Source of the DNA: an uncultured Lachnoanaerobaculum sp.
Lineage (GTDB): Bacteria; Bacillota; Clostridia; Lachnospirales; Lachnospiraceae
Length of the DNA: 24,072 nucleotides
Assembly: GCA_916720285.1 (NCBI GenBank)
Contig: CAKAQP010000010.1
Coordinates: 1 to 24,072 of the forward strand
Reading direction: 5' to 3'
The notes under the pieces were generated by a model. That model was not told the origin of the DNA. It ran no database searches and saw nothing but the letters and a program-made list of their open reading frames with translations. The stretch's first letter is position 1. Each line of letters opens with the position of its first letter. Positions 8,250-15,324 of this stretch are shown piece by piece. The position numbers and the translations under genes were made by a program.

Positions 8250-9596
8250 ATGATTGGAGTTGCGGGCTTAGGAAAGAGCGGTATATCCGCCGCCACATTA
8301 CTTTTAAAAAATAATGAGGCGGTAATACTCTTTGACAGTAATAAAGAACTTAATAAAGAAGAAATACTTGCAAAGTTTGATAAGGCATATCATAAAAACA
8401 TAAATATTATTCTCGGAGAATTAAAAAAGTCGGATTTAGAGGATATGTCATATCTTGTTATAAGTCCGGGAATAGATTTGGAAACTGATTTTGTACAGGT
8501 ACTTAAAGCAAATAACATTCCGATATGGAGCGAAATTGAGCTTGGGTTTAAATACGCTAAAGGCGGTTTGATAGCTATAACAGGTACAAACGGTAAGACA
8601 ACCACAACATCACTTGTCGGGGAGATAATGTCGAATTTTGCAAAAAGCAGCTTTACGGTTGGAAATATAGGAATACCTTATACCGATATTGCAGATAAAA
8701 CGGATGAAACTTCGGTTACGGTACTTGAGACATCATCATTCCAATTGGAAACGATTATTGACTTCAGACCGAATATATCGGCTATTTTGAATATAACTCC
8801 GGATCATTTAAACAGACATCATACTATGGAGAACTATATCAAAGTAAAAGAAGATATAAGTAAAAATCAAACTGAAGATGATTTTTGTATTTTAAACTAT
8901 GAAGATGAGGTTTTAAGAGAATTTGCAGACAGGGTAAAAGCTGAAGTTGTATTCTTTTCAAGCAAGAGAAAGCTTGATAACGGATTTTATCTGGATAAAG
9001 ATATTATTATGCAGAGTAAAGACGGTGTTGAAAAAGAAATTTTGGATACAAAGAAGTTAAATATACTCGGCAGACATAATTATGAGAATGTTATGGCCGC
9101 AATAGCGATATCATATTCATACGGTGTACCTATAGACAGTATAGTAAATTCATGTTACGCATTTCATGCCGTTGAGCACAGAATAGAATTTGTAAAAGAA
9201 GTTAACGGAGTCAGATATTATAATGACTCCAAGGGTACAAACCCGGATGCGGCGATTCAAGCCGTACTTGCAATGCCGGCGGCAACATATATTATTGCCG
9301 GAGGTTATGATAAGGGCTCGGAGTATGATGAATGGATAGACAGCTTCGGTACAAAGGTTAAAAAACTTGTACTTATGGGAGCTACAGCAAAGAAGATAGA
9401 AGAGTGTGCCAAAAAACACGGATTTAATGATATAGTTACAGTCGACAGCATGCAGGAGGCTGTGAAAATATGTGCAAATGAAGCAAAAACGGGAGAATAT
9501 GTACTTCTTTCACCTGCCTGTGCAAGTTGGGGAATGTTCAAAAACTATGAGGAGCGTGGAAGAATATTTAAGGACTGTGTTAGGGAATTAGGATAA
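8250..9596 (+). CDS. murD: UDP-N-acetylmuramoyl-L-alanine--D-glutamate ligase MurD
   Basis: Cytoplasmic Mur ligase that adds D-glutamate to UDP-MurNAc-L-Ala with ATP. 448 residues, normal length. The N-terminal UDP-binding fold starts GVAGLGKSG; the central ATPase domain has the P-loop GTNGKTTTT (from residue 112) and the LETSSFQLE stretch; NITPDHLNRH and the NDSKGTNPDAA substrate motif follow. The C-terminal domain has LLSPACASWGMFKNYEERG, typical of MurD. The start has GGAGG overlapping the mraY stop; the first few residues are slightly shorter than in many MurDs but the nucleotide-binding loop is complete. One base separates its stop from ftsW. Confidence 0.97.
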   Translation: MIGVAGLGKSGISAATLLLKNNEAVILFDSNKELNKEEILAKFDKAYHKNINIILGELKKSDLEDMSYLVISPGIDLETDFVQVLKANNIPIWSEIELGFKYAKGGLIAITGTNGKTTTTSLVGEIMSNFAKSSFTVGNIGIPYTDIADKTDETSVTVLETSSFQLETIIDFRPNISAILNITPDHLNRHHTMENYIKVKEDISKNQTEDDFCILNYEDEVLREFADRVKAEVVFFSSKRKLDNGFYLDKDIIMQSKDGVEKEILDTKKLNILGRHNYENVMAAIAISYSYGVPIDSIVNSCYAFHAVEHRIEFVKEVNGVRYYNDSKGTNPDAAIQAVLAMPAATYIIAGGYDKGSEYDEWIDSFGTKVKKLVLMGATAKKIEECAKKHGFNDIVTVDSMQEAVKICANEAKTGEYVLLSPACASWGMFKNYEERGRIFKDCVRELG

Positions 9597-9597
9597 T

Positions 9598-10923
9598 ATG
9601 GCTGATGATATAAAGAAGAATAAAGCCAAAATTAAAAATGTAGCAAAAAAAGAATTGCAAAACCAAGCCATGAAAAGAAAAATAAAGGTGGAAAAAGGCG
9701 GACAGAAAAAAACAAAAGTTGATACCGCCAAAGAAAATAAAATAAGAAAAATCGGAGTTAAGAAACCGGTTGTTAATGACAGCAAAAAAAATAAAAAAAG
9801 AAGGTTTTACGATTACAGTCTTATATTTATTATTTTGTTTTTGTTGATGTTGGGCTTGATAATGATTTATTCGGCAAGTTCTTATACTGCAGATTTGAAG
9901 TTTAAAAACTCAGCTTATTTTGTAAATAAACAGCTTGTCTTTGTCGGTTTGGGTCTCGTTTTTATGATATTTGTATCAATAATACCTTACCAAGTTTGGA
10001 TAAAATTGTCGAAGTTTATTTATCTGGTTGCGACCGGGCTTGTCGGAGCTGTTTTAGTTATCGGTAGAGATGCAAACGGAGCAAGAAGATGGATTAATAT
10101 ATTCGGTATAAAATTCCAGCCTTCAGAGTTTGTTAAGGTGGCAATTATTATTTTTACGTCTTACTATTTGGTAAAATATAAAAATGATTTACATTCGACA
10201 GACAGAAAGGTGGCTGAAAAGAAGCTTTGGATTTTATTAATAGTGGTATTTGTTCCGACAGTATTGGTTATGGTTGAAAATTTGAGCACATCCATAATTA
10301 TATTTTTAATTGCTTTTTGCATGAGCTTTTTAGGCACATCAAATAAGAGACTTCACACAGTAGGTGCAATCGCAATGGGTGTAATTTTGTTTTTCTCAAA
10401 ACCTTTTGTAAAATTTATATATGAAAGAGGAGCGAGAGACTATCATTTGACAAGATTGCTTGTTTGGGCGGAGCCTGAGAAGTTCAGCAGAGACGGAGGA
10501 TATCAGGTAATACAGGGACTTTATGCTATAGGTTCAGGAAGTCTCTTCGGAAAGGGGCTTGGACAGGGAATGCAAAAGTTTTTCCTTCCGGAGTCACAAA
10601 ATGATATGATTTTTGCTATAATAGTGGAAGAACTTGGACTTTTCGGTGCGGGACTTATAATGGGTGCATTTGTATTTTTAATATACAGAATGATAAAGAT
10701 ATCATTTTCTGTAAAGGACCCTGAAGGTGTGTATCTTGTGGTGGGAATTTTTATACATTTGTCTCTGCAGGTTATACTTAATATTGCGGTTGTAACGGGA
10801 GTATTGCCGAATACCGGAGTTTCACTTCCATTTATAAGTTACGGAGGTACATCTATTTTGGTACTGCTTGGAGAGATGGGAATTGTTTTGAGTGTCGCAA
10901 GATCAATAAAGCTGGACTACTGA
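9598..10923 (+). CDS. ftsW: FtsW, SEDS peptidoglycan glycosyltransferase of the septum
   Basis: Polytopic SEDS polymerase that extends glycan strands from lipid II with the class B PBP at the septum. 441 residues. About ten TM helices begin near residue 73. Signatures: MIYSASS (89-95), NGARRWI with QPSEFVK (160-180), FFLPESQNDMIFA including Asp336 at the position of the catalytic Asp of SEDS enzymes, and PNTGVSLPFISYGGTS (404-419). Residues 1-69 are an extra, strongly basic tail (about 23 Lys and 4 Arg against 7 acidic) absent from the SEDS core. RodA is the main alternative, but cluster position and the ISYGG region fit FtsW. murG, often next, is absent; ftsQ starts one base after the stop. 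Confidence 0.95.
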   Translation: MADDIKKNKAKIKNVAKKELQNQAMKRKIKVEKGGQKKTKVDTAKENKIRKIGVKKPVVNDSKKNKKRRFYDYSLIFIILFLLMLGLIMIYSASSYTADLKFKNSAYFVNKQLVFVGLGLVFMIFVSIIPYQVWIKLSKFIYLVATGLVGAVLVIGRDANGARRWINIFGIKFQPSEFVKVAIIIFTSYYLVKYKNDLHSTDRKVAEKKLWILLIVVFVPTVLVMVENLSTSIIIFLIAFCMSFLGTSNKRLHTVGAIAMGVILFFSKPFVKFIYERGARDYHLTRLLVWAEPEKFSRDGGYQVIQGLYAIGSGSLFGKGLGQGMQKFFLPESQNDMIFAIIVEELGLFGAGLIMGAFVFLIYRMIKISFSVKDPEGVYLVVGIFIHLSLQVILNIAVVTGVLPNTGVSLPFISYGGTSILVLLGEMGIVLSVARSIKLDY

Positions 10924-10924
10924 T

Positions 10925-11623
10925 ATGAAGAAGTTTTACATTGTTTTATTTTGCCTTGCCTTTATACTTGTCGGAGTTTTTTTGGTCAAAATAACCGATT
11001 TTAATTTTGGAGGAAATACAAGGTATACTGATGAAGAAATGAAGGAAATTCTTTTTCCGAATGAATTATCAAAAATAACACTTTATAATTTTATACGAAG
11101 TAAATTTAAAAAAGATTACAATATACCTTTCATTCAAGGGGTTGATATATATGTAACCGGAATGAACAGTGCCGATATCATAGTATATGAAAAAAGTGTT
11201 GTAGGCTGTGTAAAATATATGAGTTCCTATATGTATTTTGATAAGGACGGAATTGTGGTGGAGAGTTCAAATAATCTTCTTGACGGAATTCCGATAATAG
11301 ACGGTTTGGATTTCGGAAGAGTGGTATTATATGAGAAACTTCCGATTTCAAATGAAAAAGTTTTTGAAGAAATGCTCAATATCACGCAGGTTCTTGTAGG
11401 ATATGGAATAACGGTAGATAAGATTACAATTTCTTCAGATAATAATATAACATTATATATAGGGAAAATAGAGGTCTATCTGGGAGATTCGAGTGAATTA
11501 AACGGTAAAATAGGCGAATTGAGAGATATATGGGAGAAAATAAAGGATTTGTCCGGAATACTTTATCTGGATAATTATAATCCTATAAAAGAAAATACAA
11601 CATATACTTTTAAGAAGAGATAA
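10925..11623 (+). CDS. ftsQ: FtsQ/DivIB-like cell division protein (divergent)
   Basis: 232 residues: a short cytoplasmic end (MKKF), one TM helix (about 5-24), then an extracellular part. The segment after the membrane (FGGNTRYTDEEMKEIL) fits a POTRA domain, and VGCVKYMSSYMYFDKDGIVV fits the start of the FtsQ/DivIB beta domain, where the protein would contact FtsL and FtsB/DivIC. Overall similarity to textbook FtsQ is low, so the call rests on topology, these motifs and the slot between ftsW and ftsZ. It lacks the long charged N-tail of B. subtilis DivIB. It starts one base after the ftsW stop and probably ends the operon; no good terminator is seen before ftsZ. Confidence 0.72.
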   Translation: MKKFYIVLFCLAFILVGVFLVKITDFNFGGNTRYTDEEMKEILFPNELSKITLYNFIRSKFKKDYNIPFIQGVDIYVTGMNSADIIVYEKSVVGCVKYMSSYMYFDKDGIVVESSNNLLDGIPIIDGLDFGRVVLYEKLPISNEKVFEEMLNITQVLVGYGITVDKITISSDNNITLYIGKIEVYLGDSSELNGKIGELRDIWEKIKDLSGILYLDNYNPIKENTTYTFKKR

Positions 11624-11671
11624 CTATATGATATACTTAAGTTATTACAGAATACTTTAAAGAAAAATAAG

Positions 11672-11700
11672 TTGATATTTATATGAAAAACCTTTATTAT
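11672..11700 (+). promoter_or_regulatory. Probable sigma-A promoter of ftsZ
   Basis: TTGATA (11672-11677, 5 of 6), 17-nt spacer, TATTAT (11695-11700, 5 of 6), inside the 123-nt gap before ftsZ. Transcription would begin about 40 nt before the GTG start. FtsZ dose could therefore be set apart from the upstream dcw operon, although read-through from ftsQ is not excluded. Confidence 0.62.
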
Positions 11701-11746
11701 AAGATGAGAGTTTGCTTAAGTGTAGGGGTACAGGAGGAATATATCT

Positions 11747-13114
11747 GTGTTAGAAATAAATAAGCCGGTAAATGAGAATGCAGCGAAGATCATCGTGGTT
11801 GGTGTCGGAGGTGCCGGAAACAATGCCGTAAATAGAATGATTGATGAAAATGTAGAAGGCGTGGAATTTATTGGAGTTAATACCGATAAACAGGCCTTGG
11901 TTAATTGTAAAGCTGGGACTATTATACAGATAGGAGAGAAGCTTACAAAAGGACTTGGTGCCGGAGCAAAACCTGAAGTGGGAGAAAAAGCGGCAGAAGA
12001 GAATATTGAAGATATCACAAATAAGCTGAAGAATGCAGATATGGTATTTGTTACATGTGGAATGGGTGGCGGCACAGGAACAGGTGCATCACCGGTTATT
12101 GCCAGAGCGTCAAAAGATCTCGGCATACTTACAGTAGGTGTAGTAACAAAGCCTTTCCCTTTTGAAGGCAGACAGAGAATGAAAAATGCACTTGCAGGTA
12201 TAGAGAATTTGAAGCAGTATGTGGATACTTTGATTGTAATACCGAATGAAAAATTACTTCAGATAGTGGATAGAAAGACTACTATGCCTGAGGCATTGAA
12301 AAAAGCTGATGAAGTATTGCAGCAGAGTGTTCAGGGTATTACAGATCTTATAAGTGAGACCGCTATTATCAACCTTGACTTTGCAGATGTTCAGACTGTA
12401 ATGACAGACAAGGGACTTGCACATATCGGTATCGGTTACGGAACAGGTGACAACAAGGCGCTTGATGCTGTTAAGGCGGCTGTTTCATCACCGCTTCTTG
12501 AGACAAGTATTGACAATGCCACTCATGTGCTTATTTCAATATCAGGTGATGTCGGCCTTGTTGAGGCAGATGAGGCAACCGGCTATGTAAGTGAGCTTGT
12601 AAGTGAAGAGGCAAATATTATCTTCGGTGTATCATATAATGATTCTGAGCCGGATACTGTTAAGATTACCGTTATTGCTACAGGTGTAACCAATGCAATA
12701 AATGATACTCCGGTAGGAGAATTAATCAGAGATGTAAATACCAAACATCAGAACGATAATGTGCCGAAAAGAAATGATGCATATTTGCAGGGAATGAATA
12801 CGGCGGGTATGGAAAGACCTGTGCAGACTCAGCCCGAGCAGAATAATTATATAAATCCTACAGCAAACTATACCGGAGAGAGCTATTTGGAAGGCGGTTA
12901 TACCGGCGGATATACCGGAAATTACGGTCAGTACCAAACCGAGCTTAATAATCAGAATTTGAATAATACAAACAATCAGAGTTTGAATAGTCAAAATCTG
13001 AATAATCAGGGTTACAACGGAAACTATTCATTCGGACAGCAGCCTAGTATAAGAACTATAAGAACAGGTGATGCAAAGATAAATGTACCTGATTTCTTAA
13101 AGAGAAAGAAATAA
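11747..13114 (+). CDS. ftsZ: Cell division GTPase FtsZ
   Basis: Tubulin-like GTPase that forms the Z-ring at midcell. 455 residues, somewhat longer than B. subtilis FtsZ because of the linker. The GTP-binding fold starts VVGVGGAGNNAVNRM; the tubulin signature GGGTGTG is at 107-113; the T7 loop NLDFADV is at 209-215. Residues from about 320 form a disordered linker: first polar, then Gly/Tyr-rich (GGYTGGYTGNYG), then an Asn/Gln/Leu repeat with QNLNN occurring twice. The last ~15 residues (INVPDFLKRKK) are the conserved C-terminal peptide that binds membrane anchors such as FtsA or SepF; neither anchor gene is here. The start is GTG with AGGAGG nine nt upstream. Confidence 0.97.
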   Translation: MLEINKPVNENAAKIIVVGVGGAGNNAVNRMIDENVEGVEFIGVNTDKQALVNCKAGTIIQIGEKLTKGLGAGAKPEVGEKAAEENIEDITNKLKNADMVFVTCGMGGGTGTGASPVIARASKDLGILTVGVVTKPFPFEGRQRMKNALAGIENLKQYVDTLIVIPNEKLLQIVDRKTTMPEALKKADEVLQQSVQGITDLISETAIINLDFADVQTVMTDKGLAHIGIGYGTGDNKALDAVKAAVSSPLLETSIDNATHVLISISGDVGLVEADEATGYVSELVSEEANIIFGVSYNDSEPDTVKITVIATGVTNAINDTPVGELIRDVNTKHQNDNVPKRNDAYLQGMNTAGMERPVQTQPEQNNYINPTANYTGESYLEGGYTGGYTGNYGQYQTELNNQNLNNTNNQSLNSQNLNNQGYNGNYSFGQQPSIRTIRTGDAKINVPDFLKRKK

Positions 13115-13121
13115 TGCAATT

Positions 13122-13154
13122 AATAAGCCTTGGAAGAAATTTCCAAGGCTTATT
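13122..13154. terminator. Bidirectional terminator between ftsZ and coaX
   Basis: Perfect 14-bp stem AATAAGCCTTGGAA (13122-13135) / TTCCAAGGCTTATT (13141-13154) with loop GAAAT. It lies between the convergent stops of ftsZ and coaX, and both outer arms are A/T-rich, so it can serve both strands. T-tracts are short on each side. Confidence 0.75.
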
Positions 13155-13159
13155 TGTGC

Positions 13160-13927
13160 TTATATATGATTTTTGATATATAGCTTAAGCAATCCCTTAA
13201 GTAAAAGATTGTCATCTACGATAATATCATGTGTACAAAGAGGGGCTACAAAAGGTGCGAGACCTCCTGTGGCGATTACATTAAGTTTTTCACCAAGCTC
13301 TTCTTCCATACGTGATATAATACCGTCCATCATACCGGCATGTCCGAACAGGATACCGCTTCTCATACTGTCTATTGTATTCTTTGCTATAACTTTTTTC
13401 GGCATATCAAGATTTACTTGTGGAAGCTGAGCGGTTTTTGAACTTAGAGTATCAAGTGAGATTCTAAGTCCCGGATGTATTATACCGCCTATATAATTTC
13501 CGCTTTTATCTACTACAGATATGGTGGTGGCAGTTCCCATATCTATGATTGCCAAAGGGAGCGGATATTCATCCATTGCAGCAACAGCGTCAACTATCAT
13601 ATCGGAGCCGACAGTTTTCGGATTGTCCATAAGTATATTCAATCCTGTTTTCATACCTGATTCTACAAGCATACATTCAATACCGAGTACTTTTTTGATT
13701 GCATTTCTGATGGTTTCATTCAGAGGTGGAACTACACTTGAAAGAATTGCACCTTCTATATCCGAAGGTTTTATTCCATGTATATCGAGGATGCCTTTTA
13801 TATACATAGAGTACTCAAGATCGGTTCTTGTAGTATAGGTTGTGACTCTTTCAAGAAAATATGTTTTTTTATTGTCGATACCGCCGATGACAATATTTGT
13901 GTTACCCATATCGATTGCTAAAATCAT
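13160..13927 (-). CDS. coaX: Type III pantothenate kinase
   Basis: Phosphorylates pantothenate, the first step of CoA synthesis; type III enzymes need a monovalent cation and escape CoA feedback inhibition. 255 residues, full length. ASKHA-fold marks: the phosphate loop DMGNTN (6-11), the pantothenate-side GSDMIVD (107-113), IDMGTATT (128-135), then GGIIHPGLRIS and the adenosine-side ATGGLAP near 220. AAGGAAAA lies about six nt before the ATG. It is convergent with ftsZ and divergent from coaBC, so the CoA genes share a 197-nt control region. B. subtilis-type coaA is not in the window. Confidence 0.95.
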   Translation of the reverse strand: MILAIDMGNTNIVIGGIDNKKTYFLERVTTYTTRTDLEYSMYIKGILDIHGIKPSDIEGAILSSVVPPLNETIRNAIKKVLGIECMLVESGMKTGLNILMDNPKTVGSDMIVDAVAAMDEYPLPLAIIDMGTATTISVVDKSGNYIGGIIHPGLRISLDTLSSKTAQLPQVNLDMPKKVIAKNTIDSMRSGILFGHAGMMDGIISRMEEELGEKLNVIATGGLAPFVAPLCTHDIIVDDNLLLKGLLKLYIKNHI

Positions 13928-13967
13928 AAAATTTTCCTTCTTATGTAAGTAGATTTAAGGCTTTTAA

Positions 13968-13996
13968 AGTATATATACCGTCTAAGCGCCCAAGAA
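13968..13996 (-). promoter_or_regulatory. Possible promoter of coaX
   Basis: On the minus strand, TTCTTG (13996-13991), 17-nt spacer, TATACT (13973-13968). The -10 is 5 of 6, the -35 is poor, which would suit an activated or weak promoter. The -35 coincides with the left arm of the CAAGAAC/GTTCTTG inverted repeat. Confidence 0.35.
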
Positions 13997-14051
13997 CGAT
14001 ATTTCAAATAAAAGCTTTATTTTATATAAAGTATACTAATCTCTGTTCTTG
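13991..14051. repeat. Inverted repeat CAAGAAC/GTTCTTG in the coaX-coaBC divergent region
   Basis: CAAGAAC at 13991-13997 and GTTCTTG at 14045-14051, separated by 47 nt of AT-rich sequence. Each arm overlaps the proposed -35 box of one of the two divergent promoters. Seven bases are few, so chance is possible, but the placement is what a shared operator would look like. The rest of the 197-nt gap (13928-14124) holds only promoters and ribosome sites. Confidence 0.3.
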
Positions 14052-14077
14052 CTTGCAATAATAAAATAGCGTATAAT
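14049..14077 (+). promoter_or_regulatory. Probable promoter of coaBC-prfC
   Basis: TTGCTT (14049-14054, 3 of 6), 17-nt spacer and a perfect TATAAT (14072-14077), about 48 nt before the coaBC ATG. No other -10 this good lies in the gap on this strand. Confidence 0.55.
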
Positions 14078-14124
14078 CGTGTAAGCATTATATCTAAATA
14101 AAAATTAAGATTTATGGAGGCTTT

Positions 14125-15324
14125 ATGCTGAAAGATAAAAATATATTACTTGGTGTAACCGGAGGTATTGCGGCATATAAAATTGCAAACCTTGCAAGTA
14201 TGCTAAAAAAACAGGGTGCAAATGTAAAAGTAATAATGACTGAGAATGCCTGTCAGTTCATCACACCTATGACATTTGAAACTCTCACTGCACAAAAAGT
14301 ATATACAGATACATTTGACAGAAATTTTGAGTTTAAAGTGGATCATATAGAACTTGGAAAGTGGGCGGATGTATTTTTGATAGCACCGGCCACCGCAAAT
14401 ATTATAGGAAAGCTTGCAAACGGTATTGCGGATGATATGCTGACTACTACAGCTTTAGCAATGAGATGTCCTATATTGGTTTCACCTGCTATGAATACCG
14501 CAATGTTTGAAAACAAGGTGGTTAAGCACAATATTATGAAACTTAGAACCTATGGTATGGATATTATCATGCCTGCAAGCGGTCATCTGGCATGTGGAGA
14601 TACAGGGGCCGGGAAAATGCCTGAATCTGAGATGCTCCTTGAATATATCAAAAGAGGAGTATATAAGAAAAAGGATCTTGTCGGTAAGAAAGTATGCGTA
14701 AGTGCGGGACCTACAAGAGAGGCAATAGATCCTGTAAGATATATATCGAATAATTCTACAGGCAAGATGGGCGTGGAGATTGCAAAGATGGCGGCTTATC
14801 GAGGCGCAAAGGTAAGTCTTGTAATGGGACCGTCAAATGTCTTTGTACCTGATTTCATAAACAGAATAGATATAAAATCGGCAGAGGATATGTATGAAGA
14901 GATAATGAAGATCTCAGATTCACAGGATATTATTATAAAGGCTGCGGCCGTTGCGGATTATACACCTGCAAACTACAGTGATGAGAAGATAAAGAAAAAA
15001 GACGGAGATCTTTCTATTGAACTTTCAAGAACCAAAGATATATTAAAAGAACTTGGTGAGAGAAAAGAAAATAACCCTAAAAAACAGTTTATTTGCGGAT
15101 TTTCCATGGAAACCGAAAATATGGAAGAGAACTCAAAGAATAAACTGGCAAAGAAAAATGCGGATATGATAGTTGCAAATAATGTAAAGGTTGATGGGGC
15201 AGGATTCGGAACCGATACAAATGTGGTTACCATATTTACAAAGGATAATGAGATAAGACTTGATAAGCTGTCAAAAACAGAAGTGGCAGAAAAGATATTT
15301 GATGAGATAGTGAGGAATTTTTAA
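14125..15324 (+). CDS. coaBC: Bifunctional phosphopantothenoylcysteine decarboxylase / phosphopantothenate--cysteine ligase
   Basis: Two steps of CoA synthesis in one chain: the CoaB domain joins 4'-phosphopantothenate to cysteine using CTP, and the CoaC domain decarboxylates the product with FMN. 399 residues, normal length. CoaC: GVTGGIAAYK (10-19), catalytic His74 in VDHIEL, PATANIIGK (88-96), PAMNTAM (121-127) and the flap with Cys157 in HLACGDTGAGKMPE. CoaB: GPTREAIDPVRYISNNSTGK (195-214), KAAAVADYTP and the Lys-rich KIKKKDG that contacts the nucleotide. GGAGG lies five nt before the ATG. Divergent from coaX, whose product feeds it substrate. prfC begins at the base after its stop. Confidence 0.96.
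   Translation: MLKDKNILLGVTGGIAAYKIANLASMLKKQGANVKVIMTENACQFITPMTFETLTAQKVYTDTFDRNFEFKVDHIELGKWADVFLIAPATANIIGKLANGIADDMLTTTALAMRCPILVSPAMNTAMFENKVVKHNIMKLRTYGMDIIMPASGHLACGDTGAGKMPESEMLLEYIKRGVYKKKDLVGKKVCVSAGPTREAIDPVRYISNNSTGKMGVEIAKMAAYRGAKVSLVMGPSNVFVPDFINRIDIKSAEDMYEEIMKISDSQDIIIKAAAVADYTPANYSDEKIKKKDGDLSIELSRTKDILKELGERKENNPKKQFICGFSMETENMEENSKNKLAKKNADMIVANNVKVDGAGFGTDTNVVTIFTKDNEIRLDKLSKTEVAEKIFDEIVRNF

Noticed and set aside
11620..11645. ATAACT/AGTTAT inverted repeat after ftsQ as a terminator
   Set aside because: Only six A/T-rich pairs with a 14-nt loop and no T-tract.
11716..12126. 136-codon minus-strand frame opposite the start of ftsZ
   Set aside because: Pro/Ala/Ser/Phe-rich antisense of the conserved FtsZ GTPase domain; no start signal.
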